From the NCBI GenBank assembly GCA_027576995.1, contig JANBQC010000010.1, positions 62,001 through 126,000 on the forward strand: a stretch of DNA of 64,000 nt. The letters run 5' to 3'. Positions 21,673 to 32,364 of the stretch are shown here, piece after piece. The translations under genes were made by a program, and so were the position numbers. Numbering within the stretch: position 1 is the first letter of the stretch; the number at the start of each line of letters is the position of its first letter. The notes beneath the pieces are model-generated. The model did not search any database and was not told where the DNA came from. It saw only the letters and a list, made by a program, of their open reading frames with translations. Source of the stretch: Dimargaris cristalligena. Lineage: Eukaryota > Kickxellomycota > Dimargaritomycetes > Dimargaritales > Dimargaritaceae.

Positions 21673-23704
21673 CTAACTAGAATCCGATTTTTTAACCCGG
21701 ACATCCAAATAGTCCTTCTGGCTAAATGATCGGGTGGAGATACAGTTCGTTGGCGATGGTGTTCCCAATACCGCGGCTCTTAGTAATTTCACAGCCGGGC
21801 TCGTTCGGCCTTTGTTAGAGGAAGATGTCGACGACTTCTTGAATAAGGGTGTCGAATAGCGCTTATCGAGCGTCTGGCGCAACGACGTTCGGGTGCCATA
21901 CGTGATGGCCTTGGCTTGGACCTGGTCGACGGGGTTATTGGGTAGCAGGGCCAGTGATAAGGAATGCTTATCGGCCAACTGGATTGTTCGGCTCTGCTCC
22001 TCTGTCCGCACGGCTTTTTCCGCCTATAATGGATCGTACCATTACAAGGTTGGGCAAGTAATATATAAAGCGGAATAAAGTGAATATTGAGTTAGCCATC
22101 AACATACGGGTGACTTCGTAGGGCTCTGACGGGCCATTGAGGACAGTTGCATTGAAAGGTTTTCGGGGTTGAAAAGAGATTAAGAGGAGGCATACTGATG
22201 TCATAACATAGGCTGAAATACCTAAGCATGGAGGCATTATTCCATATGACTTACTCTAAATTTCTTACGCACGGCGCGAACCACATCATAGGGGTTCTTA
22301 TAGTGTTTATCACTTATCCGTTGCAGTTCCGCGATTTCGGCCTCGGCTTCCTTGCCCTTCCGCTTATCCTTTTGTTGGACCTCTAGTTTAAAGAATGGGT
22401 CGGTATTGAATTTGACCTTGTCATCGGCAGCTATTTGCAGTGTGGTATATGGGGAAGTATATATATGCCAGGGTATTTCATTAATATCGGAGCAGATAAA
22501 TATGGGAGAAGTTCATTCAGGCTGTATAATGAAAAATCCACTGGATGCGGCCAATATTACTGGTTAAAATCTATTCTCACATATATTCACCCATACACGT
22601 ATTATGAATAACATTATACAGCTGGTTTGAATTTCACCCATATATACTATCGTGTTAATAGCACGACCGGCCGCAATCTGTAGGGGGGATGAGTAAAAGG
22701 TGGGGGATACTACAGATCAATTAAAGTAAGCCAAGAAACCATGCCAAGAGCAAGGTTGCCGAAGGTGGGGGGCGGTACTTACAAATAAAATCGACAATTT
22801 CGGTCTCTTTAGGGTCCCAAGTCTCAATTTTACGGCGGCCACCTTCGGCCACTATGTAATCTTCGTTCTATAGTTAGGTGCATTATACACAGCCCAGTAC
22901 GTAATTAGTGGAATAGCGTAGACTATTAACGTGAATATTACGGTAACAGTTAGGCAACTGTATGAAGATGGTCCCCATTCTATTCCTTACGGCAATGCCA
23001 ATGCTGGGATAGAACATACCTTGGGGTCCGTGTGGATTTCAATGTAGTTCGGACAAAGGGGACATTTCATACGGAAGCTGAATATCGGAATGCCTAAGTA
23101 ATGATCAATCTTCTTTTTATCGGCATTGAAGCGAACACCTAGTTATAGAAATGCAGTAGGGGGGCGCCATATATCGCAATGAAAGTCGTTTATAGAGTTA
23201 GAGATACCTGGCTATTAAAAGGACGGTTAGCCACGGGGTGCTTCCTAAATACTATGTCGTTCAATATCTGTTACAACTTACCTTTGGCTATATGTTTTTG
23301 GCAACCCCCGCACCAAATGTTAAAGGGCATCGCAAACCGGACCACCAGGACCCCCTGGTCTAGCTTCCGTGCCCGACTACGAAGGGGGTGCTGGCCTACG
23401 TAGGTGTTGATTGAGCCCTGTAGTTGGGGAATGGTCAGGACAACGTAGATGATATAGAAGGTTTCCAAGGAAGAACATGTTTAGTACTATGGGGGTAGCC
23501 CAGGTCGCACGGTGAACGTGAGGCATGATTATCTCAGCTGGACAGCCAGGCATAAAGGTCTATCCAGGTTCCCGGTTAAAGGCAAAGTTGGGGCTATTCT
23601 TGAGGGGGCAACTGGCAGGAACAGCTAACTAACAGACGCCTACTCACCTTAGAGGGGTCCCAATCCGGCGGGTAGTACTTGTTCACATTCTTTCGGTCCG
23701 ACAT
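21673..23704 (-). CDS. YJU2B: Splicing factor YJU2B/CCDC130 (Saf4 family)
   Basis: Six exons read from high to low: 23648-23704, 23282-23417, 23020-23138, 22783-22867, 22255-22430 and 21673-22023, giving 307 aa with frame kept at each junction. It starts MSDRKNVNKYYPPDWDPSK and continues with HPLRSRARKLDQGVLVVRF, the CCDC130 signature; the paralogue YJU2/CCDC94 lacks this insert. Four cysteines in MPFNIWCGGC and FRMKCPLCPNYIE form the conserved zinc site. A QRISDKHYKNPYDVVRAVRKKFR helical segment and a Ser/Lys-rich tail follow. The family joins the catalytic spliceosome (Cwf16/Yju2-like). The fourth intron (22431-22782) holds a full 138-bp inverted-repeat element. Confidence 0.95.
22503..22640 (-). 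mobile_element. 138-bp TA-flanked inverted-repeat element (MITE), copy A
   Basis: Exactly 138 bp, flanked on both sides by TA (22501-22502 and 22641-22642). The terminal inverted repeats are about 27 bp and match at 21 of 27 positions by hand: TGGGAGAAGTTCATTCAGGC... against TGGGTGAAATTCAAACCAGC... It lies wholly within the fourth intron of YJU2B, on the opposite side of that intron from either splice site. It has no coding capacity, so any movement must have relied on a transposase elsewhere. Size, repeats and TA duplication fit a Tc1/mariner-type miniature element. Confidence 0.85.
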
Positions 23705-23934
23705 GGCTCTCTGGAGGTCGCTAAAATGGTACGTAAGAACGGGTGGGAGCTGATAAAAAGGAATAGGAATGACGTAAATAGGGTATAGCATGAGTCTATA
23801 GCCGGTTAGGGCTATTGTTTATGGCAATGAATCGGTTCAATGGAGGCATGAGAGACACTCATTAACAGGCCTAGCGGCTTAGCCTAATGAAAAGGCCAAC
23901 TTGGCGGGACAGAGAATGTACAGCTGACCAATAA

Positions 23935-23990
23935 AATTGCCTCATGACGGATTTATTACTCTATATGAGTGGAAATATATTACCCTTGCC
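23935..23990 (+). repeat. Possible decayed fragment of the 138-bp element
   Basis: GCCTCAT followed by CGGATTTATT and a short AT-rich block matches the right half of the copy at 28358-28495, with gaps. No terminal repeat or TA duplication is clear. This is a weak match. Confidence 0.3.
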
Positions 23991-24345
23991 TAGATAGGGG
24001 CCTCTGATACGATACTAAACTGGTGCATAATGGGCGTACTATATAGTAGGTGTAAAAGGATCGTAGTGATGAAGTAGCTAGTAATTAAGTAAGCCGTATT
24101 ATTACAAAACGATAGAATCCGGGATAAAAGCCAACCTCTATCGCTATTACACGGGCTACTGGTTCCATCAAATATAATATGTACCCCCAGCCATCTAATC
24201 TTTAATCGAAGGCTTCGTCTCCTAAATTGGTGGCAGTATTTAGATCTTTTGGCAGGCTACGGGGAGTATAGGGTGCGGGACTTATATACATTCTAGACAT
24301 GGTATCCAATGGAGACACTTGTATTATTGTAGTTATCTGGCGGGA

Positions 24346-24369
24346 AATTTGAGGTTAAACCCTCAAATT
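24346..24369. promoter_or_regulatory. Perfect 9-bp inverted repeat beside a GGCGGGAAA motif
   Basis: Arms AATTTGAGG and CCTCAAATT are separated by six bases, about 355 bases before the RRP45 start. TGGCGGGAAA overlaps its left edge and resembles an E2F-type site. It could be a regulator-binding palindrome. Function is not shown. Confidence 0.35.
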
Positions 24370-24723
24370 CCACCAATTTAGGGCTGAGGCGGCGGGTGGG
24401 ACTACTAGGAGGAATCCACAATATTTTCTCCAGTCTCAATACTAACTGACATTATTTTTTTTATAACCAAATTTCGGTGCGGAATGCCACCAGTGAAAAC
24501 CAAGCATATTATTGAAGCGCCACAGTTTGACGAGCCTCTTAATTTCACATTCTGCTTTTTTTCTATCTTGAATTTACCAGTTGGCAATCTCGACCCGCTA
24601 CACCTTGATTCTTCGAACGTCCGCTTTACCCTCTAAAAGCCTTGGACTTAGTCGCTGGCCATTCCTTCATTTACTCCCTCACTTTACCCTAACCCGCTTT
24701 AATATTCCCCTCGCGTAAACAAA

Positions 24724-25707
24724 ATGGTTCGTGAATTGGAGCCGTCGACCAACAACAAGGAGTTCCTACTACAGGCCCTCGAAAAGGGTCTCCGGATAGA
24801 CGGCCGGGGTTTGGAAAATGACCGATCCGCCGGCATAACCGTCAACCACCAGGACTTGGGCACTGCCACGGTAACCAAAGGATTCACGAGGGTCATGGCG
24901 AGCGTGTCATACGAGATCGCCCGTCCCCACCCCGATAAGCCTACCGACGGTCTTTTGCTGATCGCCATGGAACTAGGCACCATGGCCGCCCCCTCATTGG
25001 ACGGCATGCGGTAAGTACTGAGCGAAGAATCGACCTCTCTTTGATTTATGCTATTTTTTACCGGGTTGATTATATATATATATTCTTACTAATAATCTCC
25101 ATTATCTAACATTTAACGTTTCATTACCTCTATTTATTCTTTCACCAGGACCGAGGAGGAGGTGTTTCTCGAACGCCACTTGGAAAAAACGATCCGCCGA
25201 AGCAACGCTATTGACCTGGAGGGCCTCTGCATTGTCGCCGGCGAAAAAGTCTGGCGCCTGCGCGTGGACGTGCACTGCCTCGACCACGACGGCAATCTAC
25301 TGGACGCCGCCTGTATAGCGGTCATGGCCGCCCTGGCCCACTTCCGCCGCCCGGACGTGAGTGTTGCTGGGGAGGAGGTCACGGTACACCCCCTGGATGA
25401 ACGCAACCCGGTCCCTTTAGGGATCCACCACTACCCCATTTCCACCTCTTTCGCTTTTTTCAAAGGGGGCCAAACGTGGGTCGTGGACCCCACGCGTCTC
25501 GAGGAACAGGTGTGCGAAGGTCAGATGGCCATTAGTATCAACTCCAACCGCGAAATTTGCGCCATTTCCAAGGCGGGCGGCGTGGCCCTGGACCCCAGTG
25601 TCATCATTGGCTGCTCGGAACTGGCCCTGGCTAACTCGGCTGGACTGATGCAAATGATTAAGGAATTCCATCGTGATAGCGATGATATGGACACGGATAA
25701 GGCCTAA
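24724..25707 (+). CDS. RRP45: Exosome ring subunit Rrp45 (EXOSC9)
   Basis: Two exons, 24724-25010 and 25149-25707, give 281 aa (donor GTAAGT, phase 2). Rrp45 is an RNase PH-fold subunit of the nine-subunit RNA exosome ring, which is catalytically inert in eukaryotes and threads RNA to Rrp44/Rrp6. Recognisable blocks are LRIDGRGLENDR near the N-terminus, LCIVAGEKVWRLRVDVHCLDHDGNLLDAA, LAHFRRPDVSVAGEEVT, and GIHHYPISTSFAFFKGG, all closely parallel to human EXOSC9. It ends soon after the RNase PH fold with a short acidic tail and lacks the long C-terminal extension of the human protein (439 aa), as yeast Rrp45 does. The start ATG lies in a GTAAACAAAATGG context. Confidence 0.96.
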
Positions 25708-26329
25708 GCCCCAGCAGCGGTCTTTTGATTTAAAATTCAAATAGCCACTTGGGGGGCTAGCCCTGTCACATGTACCCGGGGCATATGGTATTTTCAATAA
25801 ACTAATGCATGCCCTATGCTTTAACGCAGTCTATTAACAACGGGTAAGCCTGTCTGATAAGCCCATACTGTGAATATTCCGGTTAATCGGTATAAACATG
25901 GCCGAAAGTATACACCGACATACCATTCCCCCCTTTCCCACTATTTAGTCGAAATGTTTTAATATAAACGGATATATGGTCAGCTACATGTGCTGTCAAT
26001 TCTGGCTGTTAAAAAGCACCCAACCATAGCGAGGTCTTAGTTATAGGCCGAGCAAAGTATAAATATCATGGCCGACGAACACACCATATATATTGTATAT
26101 ATTAATGAGTGGGCCTTTATAATGCAAGTGAAGTATAGTATGTAGAATATAGTATGGGGGTTCAAGAAAAAGAAGCCCCTCGATTTAAAAGGCCAAACCG
26201 GCTGGTCACAACCGAAAAGAGTCGCATATGGGCCGGGTTCCCATAGGGCAAGCAGGTGTCCAGAATTTTGCCTACCGAGGCCTAGACCAGGGTCCTCCTG
26301 GCTGACGACGAGGCGGTCTGCTCAACAGA
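25708..26329. other. Convergent intergenic region
   Basis: About 620 AT-rich bases between RRP45 (+) and the minus-strand gene ending at 26330. No gene or repeat recognised. Confidence 0.6.
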
Positions 26330-27508
26330 CTAGCCGTCGGACTCCGTAGAATCGCCGTACAACTGAACGAGTTCTTCGCGCGTTTTGTAACCAGCGTCGG
26401 CCATGAGCTTTTCCATGTCATGGGCCAAGTAGTACAAGTACACCTGGGGGGCCAGCATTTCCCGGCCGCTCAGGACGAGCTTAAAGTCATCCCATTGGTC
26501 GCTTAATAAGGTGTACATGCCGACGAAGTTTTGCATCATTTCATTTTGTTGGGCCTGGACATTGCTAAGTAGGGCGGACGAGACGGAAGGGGAATCGGGG
26601 TTACCGTTGGCCGCAGCCACCCGGGAGAGGCCCGTATAGGGTAAGGCCCCCCAGTAGGTCTGGCCGATGCTTTCCGTTTCCACGATCCGGTAATGCTGCT
26701 GGAGGTTCTTTAAAGCGTCGCCCATGTCCGAGGTGTTACGGATGATGTCCAAGCTTTCCGGAGTCCACAATTCGGTGAGCATGGCTTCCAGCCACATCAC
26801 CAATTGATAAAGGGACACCCCCCGGGACTTGACAAAATCCGCCCCGGCGAGAATCTCCTCCAGGGGACCCCGTAAAAACCGGAGATGCTTGGCCTTGGGG
26901 TGCCGCAGGAGATGGACCGCGTCCGAGTGCTTGGGTTTAACGGTCCCGGGATTTCCACTGTGCGCGACACTGGTGTACAGACGGATGGCGTTGGGGAGTT
27001 TGGGCTGCATGTACCCAATGTACAGGCCCAGTTCCACCATGGCCAGTTCAAACGTCTGGAAGTGCTCTTTTTGGACTTCAAATAAACGGGCCACAAGCTC
27101 CACCGCTGCCCCGACTCGGACATTATTCGAAACATCCCGGCTTTCGTCGAAAATGGCGGCGAATCGATCGGTCGGGTCCACCAGCTCCGACGGGGCCTCC
27201 TGCGAGAAATACTGGAAGGTCTGCCCAAAGTGGTACACTTCCCCCAAATCGATATAGCCGGGACCGTCGCCGTCCTCGGTTATCTTGCTTTTCACTTTGG
27301 ATTCCTCCTCGGTGGTCAAAGTGGGACGAGTGAACAGCCCATCACCTAGACCAGTAAAGTAGTCCTTGAATGCATCGAGCATAAATGGCGCCTCGGGCAC
27401 CTCGGTGGCTCCAACGGTAGGGGGGTTTAACATCATGGAGGAAAGAAGTAAATACGACGAACCAACGATATAGGCGGTGGGCCAAAGGGCCAGTCGAAGG
27501 GTTACCAT
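26330..27508 (-). CDS. Unrecognised protein with N-terminal signal or anchor
   Basis: A 392-aa single-exon protein beginning at an ATG. I do not recognise the family. The first ~35 residues are hydrophobic (LRLALWPTAYIVGSSYLLLSSMML, then Pro/Val/Gly/Ala) and read as a signal peptide or signal anchor, so it is probably secreted or faces the secretory lumen. The rest is mainly helical and evenly charged with no low complexity. It has no cysteine pattern, so it does not look like a disulfide-rich effector. There is no obvious catalytic motif. Codon use resembles that of its housekeeping neighbours, which supports a real gene. It is convergent with RRP45. It could be a lineage-specific secreted protein or a divergent member of a known family. 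Confidence 0.8.
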   Translation of the reverse strand: MVTLRLALWPTAYIVGSSYLLLSSMMLNPPTVGATEVPEAPFMLDAFKDYFTGLGDGLFTRPTLTTEEESKVKSKITEDGDGPGYIDLGEVYHFGQTFQYFSQEAPSELVDPTDRFAAIFDESRDVSNNVRVGAAVELVARLFEVQKEHFQTFELAMVELGLYIGYMQPKLPNAIRLYTSVAHSGNPGTVKPKHSDAVHLLRHPKAKHLRFLRGPLEEILAGADFVKSRGVSLYQLVMWLEAMLTELWTPESLDIIRNTSDMGDALKNLQQHYRIVETESIGQTYWGALPYTGLSRVAAANGNPDSPSVSSALLSNVQAQQNEMMQNFVGMYTLLSDQWDDFKLVLSGREMLAPQVYLYYLAHDMEKLMADAGYKTREELVQLYGDSTESDG

Positions 27509-28357
27509 ATTTATATAGGGCGTTTTATCTGTGGGAGAGCGCTCAGAAACCTCAAACCAATGTCAAATAAATGAAAATATATATTAATGGTTTTTCTTTT
27601 TGGGGGAGGGGATGGAGGCGTTCGAAATGAGTGGACGGACTGTCGGGAGCGGGAGGCACGTCTGGCAGGAATTCGAAAATGTAAAGATAAGCGGGCGAAA
27701 CCAGGGAACCGAGCCAACTTATAGGCCAAATTCAATACAAATGGTCACAAGACGGAGGACAGGGTTTTCCTATTGCTGTGTCCATAATAACCCAAATGTA
27801 TTATTGGCCCAGGCCATACACAGAGCATCGTTGCACCAGAGCCCTTATCCCCAAGTTCACTCTCGGCGGGTTGGGAAAGTTGGCTGGTCGCACCAATTGG
27901 AGGGCGGAAGAAAGGAAGCGATTTCACTGTAAAAAACGACTACGCTGTTTACCGGCAATGCCTATGTCACCCCTTAGTAGCAGCGACTTAGGCCTACTGT
28001 CTCCGGTTTGACCGAAGAAAGGAAAGGAAAGGGGAGGAGAGGAGGGCAAAGGACTGTTTACCAATTAGTATCCATGAATAACAAACCCAGCACATTGCGG
28101 AATAAAATAGGCAACTTCAATGTACGACCCTTTCCGTCTTCCCTGTGGAATCTTAGATGTTGATATTTTGAAAGCTCGCGCCATTCACTTAGGGGCTAGT
28201 CCTGTTTTACACAACTCTTCCACCCGACCTTCTCCATGGCATCTATCTAGTCGTACTATTTTAATAGGGGCGGTCCCGTCAGACATAGGGTGGTACCCCA
28301 GGCCTTACGACCGACGACCATAATGGTTTTTTGGGCCTGACTGAACAGTCCAAAATA

Positions 28358-28495
28358 TGGGTGGAATTCAATGCAGCTGTATAAGGTTTTGAATGATGCA
28401 TGTATGGGAAAATATATAGGAGGTTCATTTTTAACTAGTAGTTTTTGCCTCATCCAACGGATTTATTGTTATACAGCTTGGTTGAACTTATCCCA
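28358..28495 (+). mobile_element. 138-bp TA-flanked inverted-repeat element (MITE), copy B
   Basis: Exactly 138 bp between TA dinucleotides at 28356-28357 and 28496-28497. The left end reads TGGGTGGAATTCAATGCAGC and the right end, reversed, TGGGATAAGTTCAACCAAGC. It is in the opposite orientation to the intronic copies and more diverged from them than they are from each other. Confidence 0.8.
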
Positions 28496-28594
28496 TATCC
28501 TCGCTTATGTCAGGAGACTTTGCGCCTTTTAATCACCCACAAGCACCGCGATACATGTACACCTGCGGTGGGCGGGTCGCACTAAATCTGCAAA

Positions 28595-28876
28595 ATGTCC
28601 TCCATTAACATCAAGAATGAATACGGCGTATTTCCGCTCGCCAAAACGGCTGAAAGGAAACCATCAGAAGCTCTAGACAGGCTGACGGCCCACCATTGTG
28701 CTCTTGGATATAACCCCCCCCCTGCCGCACTTAATAGAGACATTACCAAAACCATGTCAAACGATACAATTGTGACCATAATATTGGCCATCCGATATCT
28801 CCTTAAAAATAACCCTCCCACATGTAGAGCACTATTACTGGGTAAATGCTACGGCCCACCAGATGGAAGGGGGTAA
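28595..28876 (+). CDS. Doubtful small open reading frame
   Basis: 93 codons from an ATG directly after CAAA, beginning MSSINIKNEYGVFPLAKTAE. No domain, signal or similarity is recognised, and the opposite strand is also open over the same interval. It starts 100 bases right of an inverted-repeat element. It could be an unknown small protein, an exon of one, or chance. Confidence 0.2.
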   Translation: MSSINIKNEYGVFPLAKTAERKPSEALDRLTAHHCALGYNPPPAALNRDITKTMSNDTIVTIILAIRYLLKNNPPTCRALLLGKCYGPPDGRG

Positions 28877-29254
28877 AAGAATAGGAATGGTTTTATTGAA
28901 ACAGATTGAATAGCCGACTTGTTATATTCTGGCTCCGTAGGTAAATCGTGCACGCGGGTTTTAATTGTTGATAGGATACCACCACAGAGTGTGGCCAAAA
29001 GTTGGTAGAAAGCAAAAGAGAAGGGGGGCAAGAGAGAGGAAATAAAGTAATGGAGAAGAATTACATACGACTGGGTAATAATATTAAATCAACATCGCCG
29101 AGAACCCTGCCTCTCCACACACCCTCCATTCCCTTCGCTCTGGGGGACCCACTACTAATGTATGCGAACGAGCAAGCGGACAACCCCCCGCGAAATAAGC
29201 CAATAACGGATATAACATGCCCCCAACATAATACGGGAAGACACAGCACACTCT

Positions 29255-29692
29255 CTATTTAAGGGGAATGAAACGAGAAGAGTGGGTGGCACCGATACCG
29301 GGACGACCGTGCTTGACGGGCTTGTACGAGATGGAGAATTCCCCGAGGTAGTGACCGGTCATTTCGGGCCGGACTTCGACCTGGTTGAAGGTCTTGCCGT
29401 TGTAGACACCGACGACGCTACCGATCATCTCGGGCACGATGATCATGTTACGGAGATGGGTCTTGACCACTTCGGGCTTCTCGTTGGGGAGAGTCTCCTT
29501 CTTGGCCTTGCGCAGCTTCTTAATCAGAGCCATGGGCTTGCGCTTGAGACCGCGCTTGAACTTTCTGCGGGCACGGGCGTGCAGGAGTTCAACGAAGTCC
29601 TTGCTGGGGAGGTCCAGCAGGGCATCGAGCTCGACACCGCGGTACGAGTATTTACGGAAGGTACGCTTCTTCTTGAGTTCAACGTCGGCCAT
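29255..29692 (-). CDS. RPS15: 40S ribosomal protein uS19 (RPS15)
   Basis: A 145-aa single-exon protein with the full eukaryotic uS19 sequence: [20 protein letters not shown] at the start, [37 protein letters not shown] and the C-terminal [20 protein letters not shown]. uS19 sits in the head of the small subunit near the decoding centre, and its C-terminal tail reaches towards tRNA. No intron is needed to keep the frame. It is divergent from the tRNA methyltransferase gene 1.2 kb away. Confidence 0.98.
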   Translation of the reverse strand: MADVELKKKRTFRKYSYRGVELDALLDLPSKDFVELLHARARRKFKRGLKRKPMALIKKLRKAKKETLPNEKPEVVKTHLRNMIIVPEMIGSVVGVYNGKTFNQVEVRPEMTGHYLGEFSISYKPVKHGRPGIGATHSSRFIPLK

Positions 29693-30905
29693 CTTGCTGG
29701 AAACGGGGAAGGTAAGGTAAGGTAGAGTCGGAAGAGAGGAGTCGGTTGGGGGAATCGAGATGGGATAGTAGGTAGAGATGAGAGGTTAGTTCAGATTCAT
29801 AGGATAAAGAGATGGGATAGTTATACCCTTGTAGGTGAACAGCGGGAAAGTTAAGGGGATAACATGGTATGGCCTAGAACGCAGCCCCGCTTGGGCAAGT
29901 GGCACGATTACGCTCCCTCCGCACGCCAACTAGCCGCATCGAACGAACCGCTGGGACAATCCCGGAAATCAACAAATGGATGGATGGGTTGGTCAGACAC
30001 GAAGGTGGCTAGTGTATATACATTTGAACTGGTAAGCCAAACGGTGGTATACCCACTTGCGAGATGTATCCATCCATCCATCCATCTACACACTGACAAG
30101 TATCGATGGTCGATCGGGCATCGGATGTGAGCGATTCGGAGGCTGTACTAGTCGGCGGCGAGAGGGCGAGTCGTTGCTATCGTTGAAATCGGCATAATGC
30201 ACCGCTAGCGGGGGTAGGATAAACCGGCGAGGTGGCGGATAGTAGGAGCAGCATAGCGGAAACTAACCTGGTGTATGAATCGACTACAGTCAAGGAAGTG
30301 AAAGAGGAAGGACAGGATGAGTGCACCTTATTACAATATCTTTATAATTAGTCGTCTCCCTAGTTTGCTCGCCCACTATAATTTCAGTGGGATGCCTCTC
30401 AAGTGGACGAGTAGCTCTAACTAATATTTCCACCATGCAAATTGGCTGCTAGACGGTTGCTCAAGGCACTAGAAGCAGAACCAAAGTCACCTGACTACAA
30501 TTCGCCAGGCTGGCCGGTTGGCTACTAATATGATGAGTGCTATATACACACAATTACCCCTAACGCCCCCACCGTGTCTCCCCCCCCCACCTATCCATCG
30601 AAATCCAATCAAACACCAATGGGTGGGAGGGAGTGCCCTGGAAACCCCCCACAAAACTAACGGATGGGTTCGTTGAGCACAGAGTACTGTAAAAGTATGG
30701 CTGTAACGAGAGGGGCGGCCCCATTCGATTGGGTGGAACGAATTCTACTATATATTTTTTTTTTGGTTTATAGCTCATAAGCATCTTCCTGTCTCTAGTT
30801 CCTTTACCCGGGAATTCCGTCCATTATTGAGTTATTTGACCCTTCTCCCCATTTGAACCTCGGTACATTACCCTTATTTACTCCCGTGTAGTCGAACCTC
30901 GAGCC
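29693..30905. promoter_or_regulatory. Divergent intergenic region between RPS15 and TRM140
   Basis: About 1.2 kb without a supported gene. It contains an ATGG repeat (29976-29987) and its complement CCAT repeat (30070-30085), which could pair with each other, and G/A-rich sequence just upstream of RPS15 that reads as a polypyrimidine tract on the gene's strand. Confidence 0.5.
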
Positions 30906-32364
30906 ATGACCGATACCCCAAAGAAGGAGACGAGTAGCGTCCTGGAGTCCCAAGCCGATCCCACGGCCTCCTCCACGTTTGGCTGCCGTATTCTGCGCGA
31001 TGAAGCCGAGGTATTTACCCAAAACGCGTGGGACCATGCCGAATGGACCGAAGAGCAAGAGGACCTTGCTCGGAACAAGGTGGAGCTGCAAAAGCAGAAT
31101 CCCGTACCCCTAGCCGACCAGGACCAATACAACGAGAACCCCGCCCAATACTGGAACGAGTTTTACACCCGCAACGAAAATCGGTTTTTCAAGGACCGTC
31201 GCTGGTTACGGGTGGAATTCCCCGAATTATTCGCCACCCCCCCTGCCGATTCAGCGGACCCCGATAGCCTGGCCGAACCACCGACTTCGGCACCAAAGAG
31301 CAACGGCGAGATCAAGGAAGGAGCGGCTACCAAGAACCCCCAAGACCGGTTTAACGTCATGGAAATCGGGTGCGGGGCGGGTAATGCCTTCTTTCCTCTA
31401 CTGGCCGAGCATACCCACCCCGACTTCTTCGGTTACGCTTGCGATTTTTCGGAAACTGCCGTCCAGGTGGTTCGGGATAGTCCCCACTATGACCCTACCC
31501 GTGGGGAGGCCTTCGTGTGGGACCTGACCAGCCCCCATTTGCCGACCCAGGTCCAGGCCGGGACCATTGATGTGATTCTCCTAGTCTTTGTAATGTCCGC
31601 GATCCATCCCGGCCACTGGGATCAGGTTATGCAGAACTTAAATAAGGTAAATTTTACTACTGCTGCTGCTATTATTATTATTTGGCGATGACCTACAATT
31701 AGATTCTATAGAACCTAGAATGGCTAACCCAAGCATGTTGATATTTTACGATTGTGTCATCCTAACCTCATATGACTGATTAGTTACTGCGACCGGGCGG
31801 CATTATCCTATTCCGAGGTAAGTATCACTTTATTATATATAGTGACTATATATATATATATATATATATACGATTTCAGTTGGAACTGCCCGCTGTACTA
31901 GAAGGGAGTGCTACCGGGATTAGACGTGGTTTGCTCATAATTATTAACTGCGTGTATTGATGCTAAATGCGATTTATAGACTACGGACGGTACGATATGG
32001 CACAACTGCGATTCAAGAGCAAGAGATTGTTGTCAGACAATTTTTATATCCGGGGTGACGGTACGCGGGTCTATTTCTTCACCAACGGTAAGTACGCCCT
32101 GCAAAAGATTGATTAGAGCATTCGATCTGATTGTGATAATATATACCAAAGTAGTCGTTTTAACCGCTGTTTCGTGTTATTGACTTACCCAAACACTATA
32201 TACATGTAACAGAACAACTAGCGGAGCTATTCGGCAAGTACCTTCTCATTGAACAAAATGCAGTTGATCGACGACTTATCGTCAACAGACATAGGCAGAT
32301 TAAGATGTTCCGAGTTTGGCTGCAGGGTAAATTCCGGAAGCCTTTAACCTCGTCCACCAAGTAG
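30906..32364 (+). CDS. TRM140: tRNA N3-methylcytidine methyltransferase (METTL2/Trm140 family)
   Basis: Four exons, 30906-31646, 31784-31817, 31980-32087 and 32213-32364, give 344 aa (donors GTAAAT, GTAAGT, GTAAGT). The enzyme transfers a methyl group from S-adenosylmethionine to C32 of the anticodon loop in Thr and Ser/Arg tRNAs. Family blocks are [38 protein letters not shown], the SAM-binding [28 protein letters not shown], and the C-terminal [14 protein letters not shown] and [10 protein letters not shown] motifs. It is a stand-alone methyltransferase without the actin-binding N-terminus of yeast Abp140. Exon 2 is only 34 nt. The second intron holds a (TA)n run (31847-31870). Confidence 0.96.
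31847..31870. repeat. (TA)n microsatellite inside a TRM140 intron
   Basis: A 24-base TA run between exons 2 and 3 of the methyltransferase gene. Confidence 0.9.

Larger units (their letters stand above)
23705..24723. promoter_or_regulatory. Divergent intergenic region between YJU2B and RRP45
   Basis: About 1.0 kb, holding the promoters of two divergent RNA-processing genes. It contains a likely fragment of the 138-bp element (about 23935-23990) and a perfect 9-bp inverted repeat at 24346-24369. No coding region is supported. Confidence 0.5.
27509..29254. other. Gene-sparse intergenic region with one element copy
   Basis: About 1.75 kb between two minus-strand genes. It carries a full 138-bp inverted-repeat element at 28358-28495 and one doubtful ATG-started open frame (28595-28876). 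The left part should hold the promoter of the gene at 26330-27508. Confidence 0.55.
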
